From positions 545,640 to 609,639 of the forward strand of contig NZ_JANIBO010000002.1 in NCBI RefSeq assembly GCF_024506395.1: 64,000 nt of DNA, read 5' to 3'. Source of the DNA: Cetobacterium sp. NK01 (GTDB lineage: Bacteria > Fusobacteriota > Fusobacteriia > Fusobacteriales > Fusobacteriaceae). Below are positions 42,923 to 51,786 of this stretch, piece by piece. Position numbers and translations under genes: made by a program. How positions within the stretch are numbered: the stretch's first letter is position 1; every line of letters starts with the position of its first letter. The notes under the pieces were generated by a model, which saw only the letters and a list, made by a program, of their open reading frames with translations, ran no database searches and was not told where the DNA came from.

Positions 42923-44179
42923 ATGAGTTTAAAAAGAAAAGAGTTAGAGGTTTTAAAACTTATAAATTCTGGTAAAACAGTGGATGAGATTCTTTTTCAA
43001 ATGAAAACAAGTGAAAGGAATCTAAGATATATAATTGATAATCTAAATTTTTATTTAAAAAAGATTTTAAAAAATGAGATTGAAAAGGATAAAAAAAGAC
43101 TTTTGATAAATTTAAATGAAAATGAGATCAAATATTTTTATAAAGAGATCTATAAAAACTACTATACTTTAGAGCAAGAGGAGAGGGCAGAGTTTATACT
43201 TATGACTTTTTTATTTGTGAAAGATGTAAGGTTAAGTTTTATAGAAAAAAAGCTTGAGATAACAAGAGCTACCTTAAAGAAAGATATAGAGTTTTTAAAT
43301 GGTATTTTAAAAAAATATAGTTTAAAGTTAGAGTCTGAAAAAAATAGATTTTCTATAGTTGGAAATGAGAAAAAATTAAGGCATCTAAAAGCTTTAAAAT
43401 ATTTAGAGTATATAGATTTAGAGATAACATTTTTAGATAAAGAGTATATTTTCCAAAATATAGAGGTGGATACTTTAAAAAGTTTGAGGAAGATTATTTT
43501 AGAGATAGAAAAAAAATCAAGTGTTGAATTTAAAGATGACTTTATAAAACTTATGGAGATATTTTTATATGTTTCTCTAGAAAGAGTTAAAGAAAATCAT
43601 ATTATAGATAGAAAAATAAACTATAAATTTTTAGTAAACACCCCTCATTATGAGATAGTAAAAAATAGTTTAAGAGATTATTTTAATAAAGAGCTAAGTT
43701 ATGAGTTAGTTCATATAACCGAGTATTTTATAAGTGGTGGAGTAACTGAAAATATAGGGGAGTTAAAGGAAAGTATTGAGAAATATTTAGATGGGTTAAT
43801 GATAACTTTGAAAAAAATATTAAAACAATATTTAGATTACAAAGAGCTCTCTTCTAAACTTATGGGATATTTAATACCAGCTATATATAGATTGAAAAAT
43901 AACTTTAGTATTAAGGAGAGCGGAGAGAAAGATGAGATTTTTAATCTTGTTTTAAACTATTCTAAAGAGGAGAAGTATCTTCCTGAAAAACTTACAGAAA
44001 ATGAGATAATGTATATCTCTAAAGAGGTTAAAGCATCTATAGATAGAGAAAAAAATAAAGTTATAAGCTTAAAAACTATATTAGATATTGTTGAGAAAAA
44101 TAGTGAAAAAGTAGATAAAGAGAGATTAATAAAGGAACTATTAAAAGTCTATGGTAAAGTTATAAAAAAAGACTTGTAA
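42923..44179 (+). CDS. BglG/Mga-like helix-turn-helix regulator (PRD-type)
   Basis: 418 residues from ATG 42923, after AGGTGAT. Two DNA-binding segments are visible: RKELEVLKLINSGKTVDEILFQMKTSERNLRYIIDNL near the start and RLSFIEKKLEITRATLKKDIEFL around residue 105. The remainder is helical and PRD-like, but clear regulatory histidines and EIIA/EIIB-like tails are missing, so it is shorter than full PTS-regulated activators. It follows malY by 27 bases and may control malXY or the divergent permease. Confidence 0.65.
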   Translation: MSLKRKELEVLKLINSGKTVDEILFQMKTSERNLRYIIDNLNFYLKKILKNEIEKDKKRLLINLNENEIKYFYKEIYKNYYTLEQEERAEFILMTFLFVKDVRLSFIEKKLEITRATLKKDIEFLNGILKKYSLKLESEKNRFSIVGNEKKLRHLKALKYLEYIDLEITFLDKEYIFQNIEVDTLKSLRKIILEIEKKSSVEFKDDFIKLMEIFLYVSLERVKENHIIDRKINYKFLVNTPHYEIVKNSLRDYFNKELSYELVHITEYFISGGVTENIGELKESIEKYLDGLMITLKKILKQYLDYKELSSKLMGYLIPAIYRLKNNFSIKESGEKDEIFNLVLNYSKEEKYLPEKLTENEIMYISKEVKASIDREKNKVISLKTILDIVEKNSEKVDKERLIKELLKVYGKVIKKDL

Positions 44180-44188
44180 CAAATTAAA

Positions 44189-44213
44189 CAGCAGGAGATA
44201 TAACACTCCTGCT
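44189..44213. terminator. Terminator-like hairpin between convergent regulators
   Basis: CAGCAGGAG and CTCCTGCTG form a perfect 9-bp G/C-rich stem with a seven-base loop. The following T tract is weak, so termination may be partial. Confidence 0.6.
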
Positions 44214-44233
44214 GTGCTTAAATATATTAGAAA

Positions 44234-45640
44234 TTAAATATTCAAATTAAGATTTAAAATTTCATATTTTTCAGTATCAATAGGTAACTCTGTAAAAACT
44301 CCTAAGGTTTTTATAGAGTTATTTTTTTTAAAAGTATCAAAGAAATGTATATTTACAAAATCTTTTATAGTTACATTATACTGATGTTCAATTTTATCTT
44401 TAAGATTTTCTACCATATATTTTGGGATATCTCTATATAAAATTACAATCTCTTTCTTTTCACTTTTCACACTGTTTAGAAGAAAATATATAGATATAAC
44501 ATCGTTAAATGAGATATTCCAATAGTGTTCACGGAAATTAGTGAAAAGAGCAATGCATTTTTCAACTGTTTCTTGATCAATATGAAGATTTAAAAAATAT
44601 AGCTCCTGTATAGAAAGATAGTGTTTCTGTTTACTAGAAACTCCAACTCTTAAAATAATTTTTTTTAGAATCTCAGCCTCTTTAGGAGAAATCTCTTTAT
44701 TAAAAGTTTTTTTTATGATTTCATTCCAAACTTCTAAATGCTCATAAAAATATATAGACTCCTCTGGGAAATTACCTGTACATATTCTTAAAATATTTAA
44801 AAAATATGGGATTTCATTAAAATCAATATTTTTAAAAAGTGAATCGTGGAAAAATTCATAAAACTTTTCTAAATCTTCATTTGAAAAGATTTTAGAAAAA
44901 TAAAATTTAAAAACAGAAAAATCTTTTAAAGAGTTTCCTAAACTGTTTTTATCATTCTCACCTTTGTCATCTAAATATTTAAAACTTATATAAAAAGATT
45001 TTAAAAGTTCTCTATTGCAAAAGAAATTATCCATATGACAATAACTTAAAAAGTTTTCAATATCTTTTTTTAATAAAATATCTACTTCGTTATCATGAAA
45101 TAGATATGAAAAATAATCTAAAAAAATCTGTGGAAGATATGGTTCTTCAACTAAAAATTTATAGATGTAGCACGAAAGTGCCCGTTTTACATTAATATTA
45201 TCCCCTGTTAAAAATACACCTTTTCCTGTATGACTCTCAATAATAAGATCAAAATTTTCCAAATCCTTTTTAATATCTACTAGATCACCGTTTAATGTAC
45301 GTCTAGAAACTTCTAATTTTTTAGAAAGACTTTCTAAATTCAGATTTCCCTTAATAAGAATTTTTAGAATTAGAAAAAAAACTCTTTCATCCTTTGAAAT
45401 AATTTGATTACTCTTTAAAATTTCAAAGATATTTTCATGATTCAAAATTTCTTTAATAATTAAATCTATTTTTTTACTATTAGAAATATTTGGCACTGAA
45501 TCATGAATATCTCTAATAATTAGATTTAAATTAGCTTTTGAAATTTTAAAAAACGATTGTATAAACTCTAGATTTTCTCCCTTTGTGAAATTTAAAAGGC
45601 GAAGTATTCTTAAGTGTCTAGAATAAATTGCTACAGACAT
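44234..45640 (-). CDS. BglG/Mga-like helix-turn-helix regulator
   Basis: 468 residues. N-terminal helix-turn-helix (IQSFFKISKANLNLIIRDI) and a second one around residue 105 (LESLSKKLEVSRRTLNGDLVDI), then a long helical part and a C-terminal alpha/beta segment (KKEIVILYRDIPKYMVENL ... FVNIHFFDTF) resembling a degenerate EIIB-like domain. This is the general plan of Mga/BglG regulators. It is convergent with the regulator at 42923 and divergent from the exported beta-rich protein at 45835, which it might control. Confidence 0.65.
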   Translation of the reverse strand: MSVAIYSRHLRILRLLNFTKGENLEFIQSFFKISKANLNLIIRDIHDSVPNISNSKKIDLIIKEILNHENIFEILKSNQIISKDERVFFLILKILIKGNLNLESLSKKLEVSRRTLNGDLVDIKKDLENFDLIIESHTGKGVFLTGDNINVKRALSCYIYKFLVEEPYLPQIFLDYFSYLFHDNEVDILLKKDIENFLSYCHMDNFFCNRELLKSFYISFKYLDDKGENDKNSLGNSLKDFSVFKFYFSKIFSNEDLEKFYEFFHDSLFKNIDFNEIPYFLNILRICTGNFPEESIYFYEHLEVWNEIIKKTFNKEISPKEAEILKKIILRVGVSSKQKHYLSIQELYFLNLHIDQETVEKCIALFTNFREHYWNISFNDVISIYFLLNSVKSEKKEIVILYRDIPKYMVENLKDKIEHQYNVTIKDFVNIHFFDTFKKNNSIKTLGVFTELPIDTEKYEILNLNLNI

Positions 45641-45834
45641 AGTCAGTCCCCCTTATAAACATTTAAAATGCCAGTTCATTATAAAATAAAAAAGTTCAGA
45701 AGTCAAACGCTTTTGAAAAATATTTACAGAAAAATAAAAAAATTTCAAGTAGAAAAAAGTGGAAGTTATCTAGTATACTACATTTAGACAAAAAAAATAT
45801 TTTCATATTAATGAAAAAATATGGAGGGGAAAAT

Positions 45835-46659
45835 ATGATGAAAAAAGTTTTGGTGGGCACGATATTATTAGGTTCAGCACTTTATGCGTCTGATTTATCA
45901 ACTGTTACTGGAGAGGGTGTAGCAACTTTTGCAAAAAAAGAGATAACAAATGATAAACCATTAATGTATTTAGCACAGAATTTTCATGAGATGGCAACAC
46001 TACCAAGCTTTTCTTTAGGAGCACCTTCTGGATTAGTTTCATCATATGGTGTAGCTTTTGCAGGTATTTCTGGAAGAAGAGATAGGGATAATACAGATGG
46101 AGCATTAGCTCTTGGAATGGGATTCGGAGATGCAGATAAAATAGGAGGAGCTTTTTCTTTAGGAATTGGAAGTATTGATCCAAGAGATGGAGGATCTTTC
46201 AATAGAGGAAATCTAAACCTAAACGTTGGACACCACTTTAAAGAGTATGGATTTGGTTGGTCAGTGGGGATGACAGGACTTGATTTATGGCATGCTAATG
46301 GACTTGATGGAGATTATCAAGATCCAAGTTTTTATACAGCAGTTACAAAATTATGGGCAAATGAATTTCTACCTGTAGCTATTACAGCTGGATTTGGAAA
46401 TAACTCATATGCAGATATAAATAGAGAAAATGATAGAAAAGATAAAGTTGATGGATTTGGTGCAGTGGCAATGTATTTACATCCTCAACTAAGTGTAATA
46501 GTAGACTACACAAGTAATATATTAACAGCAGGAGTTAGTGTGGTACCATTCCCAGACTATCCGATTTCACTTACTTTAGGAGCTACAAATATAAATGAGC
46601 AAGGATCAAATGATAAAGTAGCAGCAATTGGATCTTTAGCTGCAGCATATGTATTTTAA
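45835..46659 (+). CDS. Exported beta-rich (outer-membrane-like) protein
   Basis: 274 residues from the ATG at 45835, five bases after GGAGGGG. Signal peptide (MMKKVLVGTILLGSALYAS). The mature protein is full of alternating short strands rich in Gly and aromatics (LALGMGFGDADKIGGAFSLG, NLNLNVGHHF, VIVDYTSNILTAGVSVV) and ends in AAYVF with a terminal Phe, as in outer-membrane beta-barrels. I recognise no specific family. The next gene encodes a small exported protein, 13 bases away, so they may form a pair; together they sit just before the polysaccharide locus. Confidence 0.65.
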   Translation: MMKKVLVGTILLGSALYASDLSTVTGEGVATFAKKEITNDKPLMYLAQNFHEMATLPSFSLGAPSGLVSSYGVAFAGISGRRDRDNTDGALALGMGFGDADKIGGAFSLGIGSIDPRDGGSFNRGNLNLNVGHHFKEYGFGWSVGMTGLDLWHANGLDGDYQDPSFYTAVTKLWANEFLPVAITAGFGNNSYADINRENDRKDKVDGFGAVAMYLHPQLSVIVDYTSNILTAGVSVVPFPDYPISLTLGATNINEQGSNDKVAAIGSLAAAYVF

Positions 46660-46672
46660 ATGGGAGGTAATG

Positions 46673-46939
46673 ATGAAAAAGATTCTATTGACAATAATGT
46701 CACTTCTATTAGTAAGCAGTTTAGCAATGGCAGTTGAACCAGAGGAAGGGGCAGCAGAACAAGAAACTCCAGCAGTAACACTTTCAAAAAGTGATTCGTT
46801 TTTAGTAGCTTTTGGAATGAAAGATTCTCAAGATGAAGAGGAGAATCAAATGAGTTCGACAACAGTAGCACACGCATCAGCACATGCAAGCGCAATAAGC
46901 TTAACACATTTACAAAATACACCATACAGCTATAAATAA
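46673..46939 (+). CDS. Small exported protein of unknown function
   Basis: 88 residues from the ATG at 46673 (GGGAGG five bases before it; an adjacent ATG at 46670 is closer to that site). Signal peptide (MKKILLTIMSLLLVSSLAMA), an acidic stretch (EPEEGAAEQE), a segment SKSDSFLVAFGMKDS, and a Ser/His/Ala-rich end (HASAHASAISLTHL). No known domain. It follows the beta-rich exported protein and is likely cotranscribed with it. Confidence 0.55.
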   Translation: MKKILLTIMSLLLVSSLAMAVEPEEGAAEQETPAVTLSKSDSFLVAFGMKDSQDEEENQMSSTTVAHASAHASAISLTHLQNTPYSYK

Positions 46940-47002
46940 AAATAAAAAATTGAGTAACACTGAAAGCAACACAAAAATAATTATTAATAATTAAGAAGTG
47001 AG

Positions 47003-47031
47003 AAAAGCTGTTCAGAGAGCAGCTTTTTTTT
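47003..47031 (+). terminator. Terminator/attenuator at the head of the polysaccharide operon
   Basis: AAAAGCTGTTC (47003-47013) and GAGCAGCTTTT (47017-47027) form an 11-bp stem (one G-T pair) with a three-base loop, running into eight T (47024-47031). It ends 29 bases before the wzz ATG, which leaves almost no room for a promoter, so either it terminates the upstream pair and the operon is fed by read-through, or it is a regulated attenuator. Confidence 0.82.
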
Positions 47032-47060
47032 ATGAAAAATATTTGAATATGGGGAGAAGG

Positions 47061-47804
47061 ATGAGGAGAAAAGAGGATTTTTACGAAGATGACTTCTATG
47101 AAGATGAAGAGGAATTAGATCTGATGGATCTTGTTTTTACACTTCTTAGAAGATGGAAATTGATAACACTTATTGCAATACCTATATTTGCTGCAGGAGT
47201 TTTCTTTGCAATGACTAGACCAACAGTTTATAAAGCTGAGATGACTATGATGGTATCAAGTGGAAGAAATTTTAGTGCCAGCTCCCTAGATGGAGGAGAG
47301 TTATCAGTAAATCAAAAGCTAGCAACAACTTATGCAGAGATAGCTAAAAGCAATACAATCTTAAAAAGTGTTATAAAAAAATATGATTTAGAAACAAGTT
47401 TAAAAGGATTACAAAATAATGTGACAATATCACCAGTTGAAGATACAGAGTTATTACAGTTGACATATAAAAATGGAGATCCAGCACTTGCAGCAGCTGT
47501 AGTAAATGAGATTGGAAATGAGTTTATGTTAAAAGTTCGTGAGGTTATGAACTTTCAAAATATAAAAGTTGTTGAATCAGCAGAGGTTCCTAGAGAAGCA
47601 TTGCCTAAAAGGAGAGTTTTAATAATTGCAATATCTTTTGTGCTATCTATTATGGTGGGATGTATGACAGCTTTTATAGTTGAGTTCTTCTTCTGTAAGT
47701 TGCGTAAACCAAAGGATATAGAGAAAATTTTAGGAACGTCAATGCTTGGAATGGTTCCAGATTTCAATCTTTCTCTAGTTGATGGAGGTAAGGATGGAAA
47801 ATAG
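47061..47804 (+). CDS. Polysaccharide chain-length/co-polymerase protein (Wzz type)
   Basis: 247 residues from ATG 47061, after GGGGAGAAGG; earlier ATGs lack a ribosome binding site. Acidic N-terminus (EDFYEDDFYEDEEELDLMDL), first membrane helix (LITLIAIPIFAAGVFFAM), an external domain, a Pro-containing PREALPKRR motif before the second helix (VLIIAISFVLSIMVGCMTAF) and a short cytoplasmic tail: the plan of Wzz/CapA/YveK proteins. The separate kinase follows with an 11-base overlap. It sets chain length and activates the tyrosine kinase. Confidence 0.9.
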   Translation: MRRKEDFYEDDFYEDEEELDLMDLVFTLLRRWKLITLIAIPIFAAGVFFAMTRPTVYKAEMTMMVSSGRNFSASSLDGGELSVNQKLATTYAEIAKSNTILKSVIKKYDLETSLKGLQNNVTISPVEDTELLQLTYKNGDPALAAAVVNEIGNEFMLKVREVMNFQNIKVVESAEVPREALPKRRVLIIAISFVLSIMVGCMTAFIVEFFFCKLRKPKDIEKILGTSMLGMVPDFNLSLVDGGKDGK

Positions 47805-48624
47805 AACTAAAAGACAGATATTTTTTAAAGATGCTGATAATCATGAGATGAATGAAGCTCTTAGAGTTATTAGAACAAATCTCCATTTCTTAAATGAAAA
47901 AGAGTTAGCTCGTACAATATTAGTTACAAGTACAGTGCCAAAAGAGGGGAAAAGTGTTATAGCTTCTAACTATGCAATGAGTATCGCAATTACTGGGAAA
48001 AAAGTTTTACTAATAGATTGTGATATTAGAAGACCTAGAGCTCATGAGAGTTTTGGAGTATCTTTTGATAAAGGATTAGAATCTGTTCTTTCTGGTGAAG
48101 CGAAAGTTGAAGACGTAATTTTAAGAGATGTGGAGAAAAATTTAGATATTCTTCCCACAAGAAATGTGGCTCACAATGTAACAGAACTTTTTTTGGGAGA
48201 TAAAATGAGATCTCTCTTAGATGAGTTAAAAGAAAAATACAACACAGTTATATTAGATACACCACCACTTATAATAGCAAGTGATGCAGCAATACTTTCA
48301 AAATATTGTGATGGAGTTGTGTATGTTGTGGCATATGATCAAGTTGCAAAAAGAGAGTTGGAGTTTGGAAAAACTATGTTAAATAATGCCAAAGCTAATA
48401 TATATGGTTTTGTTGTAAACAAAGTTGATAAGAATGGATTATCTTATGGAAACTATGGATATTACAACAATAACTACTCATATTATAAGGATTATTACAC
48501 AGAAGAGGGAGAGGCTCTTGCTAGAGCATACAGACCTCAAAAAGGGTTTAAGGGATTTATTGAAAAACTAAAAAGAGATTACAAGAGACAGCTAAGTGGG
48601 GACCAAAAGGGGAAAAGATGGTAG
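47794..48624 (+). CDS. Bacterial tyrosine autokinase (CpsD/CapB type)
   Basis: 276 residues from ATG 47794, five bases after GGAGG. Walker A TVPKEGKSVIASNYA, Walker A' LLIDCDIRRPR, and Walker B TVILDTPPL identify a BY-kinase. A Tyr cluster (YGNYGYYNNNYSYYKDYY) is the expected autophosphorylation region, but it is followed by about 45 more basic residues, whereas in many relatives the cluster is at the extreme end. With the preceding Wzz protein and the following phosphatase it forms the classic regulatory trio of Gram-positive-type capsule loci. Confidence 0.93.
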   Translation: MENRTKRQIFFKDADNHEMNEALRVIRTNLHFLNEKELARTILVTSTVPKEGKSVIASNYAMSIAITGKKVLLIDCDIRRPRAHESFGVSFDKGLESVLSGEAKVEDVILRDVEKNLDILPTRNVAHNVTELFLGDKMRSLLDELKEKYNTVILDTPPLIIASDAAILSKYCDGVVYVVAYDQVAKRELEFGKTMLNNAKANIYGFVVNKVDKNGLSYGNYGYYNNNYSYYKDYYTEEGEALARAYRPQKGFKGFIEKLKRDYKRQLSGDQKGKRW

Positions 48625-49304
48625 ATATCCACACTCATCTACTATTTGGAGTTGACGATGGACCAAAGACATTAGAGGAATCTATTGAGATGATCAGGGA
48701 TGCTATAGAAGTTGGATTTAATGAGTTTTATCTCACAGCTCACTATAACAAGGGAAGATTTTGTAATATTAATTATGATAAAAATTATGAAATTTTAAAA
48801 AAAAGATGTGAAGAGTTAAATCTAAAAGTTAAACTTCATAAAGGGAATGAAGTTTACTTAGATGAGAAGATAGATTTAGTCTTAGAAAAAGGAGAGTTTA
48901 ATACAATAAAAGATAATCTTCTTTTAGTTGAGTTTTCTCCATTAACACCACCAAATGTGGGAAAGCATCTTTTGAAAAAAGTTTTAGAAAAAGGGTTTAC
49001 ACCTATTTTAGCTCATGTGGAAAGATATAGTCATTTTAGGGGAAGTGACTTAGTGGAGTTGAAAAAACTTGGAGTAAAACTTCAAGTGAATATGTGTGGA
49101 GATAAACCAAAGTATATAGTTAGGTTATTAAATGAGGGATATATTGATTACTTAGGTAGTGATGCCCATGGAACAGAGAAAAGGAGCTATAAGGAAATTA
49201 AAAAGGAGGGGAAGAAAAATGAGAAAACAAAATCTACTGACGGGATTTTTAATACTTTCTTTAGGAGCATATTCAGAAGACCTTGGCTTAGAAGCCATTC
49301 TTGA
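48618..49304 (+). CDS. PHP-family tyrosine phosphatase (CpsB/YwqE type), short C-terminus
   Basis: 228 residues. Metal ligands are visible: MVDIHTHLLFGVDDGP at the start, TAHYNKGRF, HKGNEVY, ILAHVERY and GSDAHGTEKRS. It removes phosphate from the tyrosine kinase. It overlaps the kinase by 7 bases. The C-terminus is unusual: after GSDAHGTEKRS relatives continue with a structured 40-60-residue helical end, but here the last 28 residues are read out of frame through the beginning of the next gene (86-base overlap) and look random (FRSIFRRPWLRSHS). A frameshift near the end, or a natural shortening, is possible. Confidence 0.85.
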   Translation: MVDIHTHLLFGVDDGPKTLEESIEMIRDAIEVGFNEFYLTAHYNKGRFCNINYDKNYEILKKRCEELNLKVKLHKGNEVYLDEKIDLVLEKGEFNTIKDNLLLVEFSPLTPPNVGKHLLKKVLEKGFTPILAHVERYSHFRGSDLVELKKLGVKLQVNMCGDKPKYIVRLLNEGYIDYLGSDAHGTEKRSYKEIKKEGKKNEKTKSTDGIFNTFFRSIFRRPWLRSHS

Positions 49305-50457
49305 AAGAGTTAAAGTTGCTAATCCTGAGGTTAGAGTTAAAGAGTTAGATGTAAAGATAAAGGAGAAAGGGAAGAAAAAGGCCTTTAGAAATCTTATTCT
49401 ACCACCTGTAACAATAGAAAGTGAAAATGACTGGGAAACAGCTAAAAAAGAGGGGTTTGGATTTGAAAAGATAGAAGCAGTAATTCCTATTTTTCAAGGT
49501 GGAAAGATAGTAAATACATATAAAAAATCAAAAAGCGAATTGGAATTAGCTAAAGAGGAACAAAAATTAGCTGTTTATTCATGGCAAGAAAATGCTGTAA
49601 ATGCATATTTTTCCACATTAAACTACAGAAAGCAAAAAGAGGTAACAGATTTAACAATTGCAGCCCTACAAAAACAAAGAAACAGACTTGATGGTTTATA
49701 CAAAGAGAATAAAATGATAGCAAAGTCAGAAGTTTTAAAAGTTGAGGCAGATTTAGAAAATAATAGAGCATTAAATTATGAAAATATTCAAAAAGAGAGA
49801 GCAGCTAAAGAGACATTGATGCAACTTTTAGGATATGATTTAGATAAAGAGATTACATTGTCTGAGTTTAATGCAATGGACTATTTAAAATCTTTGGGAG
49901 ATATTAAAAAAGTTGAAGATCCTAAAAATACAACTTTAGGTAAGACTCAGAGTTTAATGGTAGATTTAGCAGAGTATGATCTGAAAATTGCAAAAGCTGA
50001 TCTGTATCCAGTACTTTATGTAAAACCTTCTCATAAATTTAAAGAGGAAAATTTAAATACACATAAATATGAAACTGTAAATGAAGGTAGAGTAGAAGTT
50101 GGTATTAGGTATACTTTCGCTTGGGGAGCAACACTAGATTCTGTAGACCAAAGTGAATACAGATTAGATCAAGCTAAGATTAAGTATGATAACAATATTC
50201 AAGGAATAAAGTTAGATATGAGAAATAAGCTTGGAGAGATAGAATCCTTAGCTGGTCAAAGTGAAGCTCAAAAGAAAAGAGTTGAACTACTGAGAGAAAA
50301 CTTAAAAATTGATAACTTGAGATATGACAATGAGCTTGTGACAACATTTGATTATCTAAATTCAGTAAATAAATTAAAAAGTGCTGAAGAGGATTACTAC
50401 AAACTTCAAAGATCACTTGTTTTAGCAGTGATAGAGTATGAGAATCTGTATAAGTAG
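49219..50457 (+). CDS. TolC-like outer-membrane efflux protein
   Basis: 412 residues from ATG 49219 (AAAGGAGGGG about eight bases upstream); an earlier in-frame ATG at 49159 would lie deep in the phosphatase gene. Signal peptide (MRKQNLLTGFLILSLGAYS), then long coiled-coil helices in two repeats (LKVANPEVRVKELD-like start, AVNAYFSTLNYRKQKEV, KTQSLMVDLAEYDLKIAKADLYP, VTTFDYLNSVNKLKSAEEDYY): the OEP family. It would be the outer-membrane duct for the adaptor and permease encoded next. Confidence 0.88.
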   Translation: MRKQNLLTGFLILSLGAYSEDLGLEAILERVKVANPEVRVKELDVKIKEKGKKKAFRNLILPPVTIESENDWETAKKEGFGFEKIEAVIPIFQGGKIVNTYKKSKSELELAKEEQKLAVYSWQENAVNAYFSTLNYRKQKEVTDLTIAALQKQRNRLDGLYKENKMIAKSEVLKVEADLENNRALNYENIQKERAAKETLMQLLGYDLDKEITLSEFNAMDYLKSLGDIKKVEDPKNTTLGKTQSLMVDLAEYDLKIAKADLYPVLYVKPSHKFKEENLNTHKYETVNEGRVEVGIRYTFAWGATLDSVDQSEYRLDQAKIKYDNNIQGIKLDMRNKLGEIESLAGQSEAQKKRVELLRENLKIDNLRYDNELVTTFDYLNSVNKLKSAEEDYYKLQRSLVLAVIEYENLYK

Positions 50458-50466
50458 GGGAGAGGT

Positions 50467-51786
50467 ATGAATAAAAAGATAATGATTGGTGCTGTAGTTG
50501 CAGTGCTAGCTCTTGGAGGATACCTTGCCATTAATAAGGTGAGTGGGAAAGAGGTAAAAGTTTCTAAGATAGAGATAGGTAGCCTTTCTAGCTCAATACT
50601 TTATGCAGGAGTTGTTGCACCAGGAGAGGTTGTACCTGTGTATGTAGAAGCACCTGTTTTAGTTGAGTCAATAATAGCTCGTGTGGGACAAGAGGTTGAA
50701 CCTGGAGATAGACTTATGACTTTTAGTACTAAGAGTATAATTGAAAATGATAAAGAGTTAAAAATAAATGAGCTTGATATAAAAGATGTAAAACTTAGAA
50801 TAGCTGATTTAGATGGTGGATCATTGAAGTTAGAATTAGATAATAGAAAACTTGAGATGAGAAACTTAGAGGAGAAAATAAAGGGAGATGAAAGAAGGCT
50901 TCCAGTATTAACAGCAGAGGCTAGAACTTTAAAGGAAAAAGCAGAGGCTTATAAAAAACTTTTAGCTGCAGATGGAGTTTCTAGTACAGAAGCTAATAAG
51001 GCTGCAACAGAAGCTGATAAAAAAATGGTAGAGCTTGAGGATTTAAGAACTGATTTAGAGCTGAATAGACAAAAGTTTGAACTTTCAGCTGTAAGTTTTG
51101 AAAGTTTAACTAGAGAACTACAGATTGAAGAAGCTAAACTAAAATCAAGTTTAGAGAAGCTACAACTAAATTATGATATTTTAACTCGTCGTGCAGAGCA
51201 GTTAAGAAAACCTCTTGAAGCACCAATAGCTGGAGTTATTACAGCAATAGATGTGGTAGAGGGAAGTAATATGTTAGGTGGACAAAGATTACTTGCTATA
51301 TCTCCAAAAGGAGAGAGTACAGTAAAAGTTGAAGTACCAATGTATCAAGCTAGTAGTGTTTCACCAAAACAAAAAGCAATTATACGTAGTTCATCATCTG
51401 GTGGAGATTTAATGTATGAAGGAGTTGTATCTAGAGTTTCTAGTGTAGCTCGTGAAAGTGTTTTAGGTGGAAAAAATGATAAAGTTATAGAGGTTGAAGT
51501 AAAGGTTTCAGAAACTAATGACTTAAAACCTGGATTTATAACTGATGTAGAGATAACTAATGATTCTACAAGAAGTGTTGCAACTGTTTCATCTTTTTCT
51601 GTAATAGAGGAGGGAGATAAGAACTATGTCTATATAGTTGACGAAGGCAAAGTTAGAAAAACAGAGGTAAAAATTGGTGCAAAAACTTCTACAGATTATG
51701 AAGTGCTTAATCTGCCACTGGGAACAGAGGTTGTAATAAATCCATTTAAAGTTAGTAACGGTGAAAGAGTAAAGGCTGTGATTTAA
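50467..51786 (+). CDS. Periplasmic adaptor (MacA/HlyD-like membrane fusion protein)
   Basis: 439 residues: N-terminal membrane anchor (IMIGAVVAVLALGGYLAI), a lipoyl half (VYVEAPVLVESIIARVGQEVEPGD), a long coiled coil of about 130 residues (LEEKIKGDERRL ... AEQLRKP), the second lipoyl half (LEAPIAGVITAIDVVEGSNMLGG) and beta-barrel domains. This is the standard adaptor that links an inner-membrane ABC permease with TolC. Gene order TolC, adaptor, permease with 9-base and 1-base spacings shows a tripartite export system inside the polysaccharide operon. Confidence 0.9.
   Translation: MNKKIMIGAVVAVLALGGYLAINKVSGKEVKVSKIEIGSLSSSILYAGVVAPGEVVPVYVEAPVLVESIIARVGQEVEPGDRLMTFSTKSIIENDKELKINELDIKDVKLRIADLDGGSLKLELDNRKLEMRNLEEKIKGDERRLPVLTAEARTLKEKAEAYKKLLAADGVSSTEANKAATEADKKMVELEDLRTDLELNRQKFELSAVSFESLTRELQIEEAKLKSSLEKLQLNYDILTRRAEQLRKPLEAPIAGVITAIDVVEGSNMLGGQRLLAISPKGESTVKVEVPMYQASSVSPKQKAIIRSSSSGGDLMYEGVVSRVSSVARESVLGGKNDKVIEVEVKVSETNDLKPGFITDVEITNDSTRSVATVSSFSVIEEGDKNYVYIVDEGKVRKTEVKIGAKTSTDYEVLNLPLGTEVVINPFKVSNGERVKAVI

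Noticed and set aside
45905..46202. Antisense reading frames over the exported beta-rich protein and many other genes
   Set aside because: They have no ribosome binding sites, low-complexity composition and lie opposite genes with clear signal peptides or domains.
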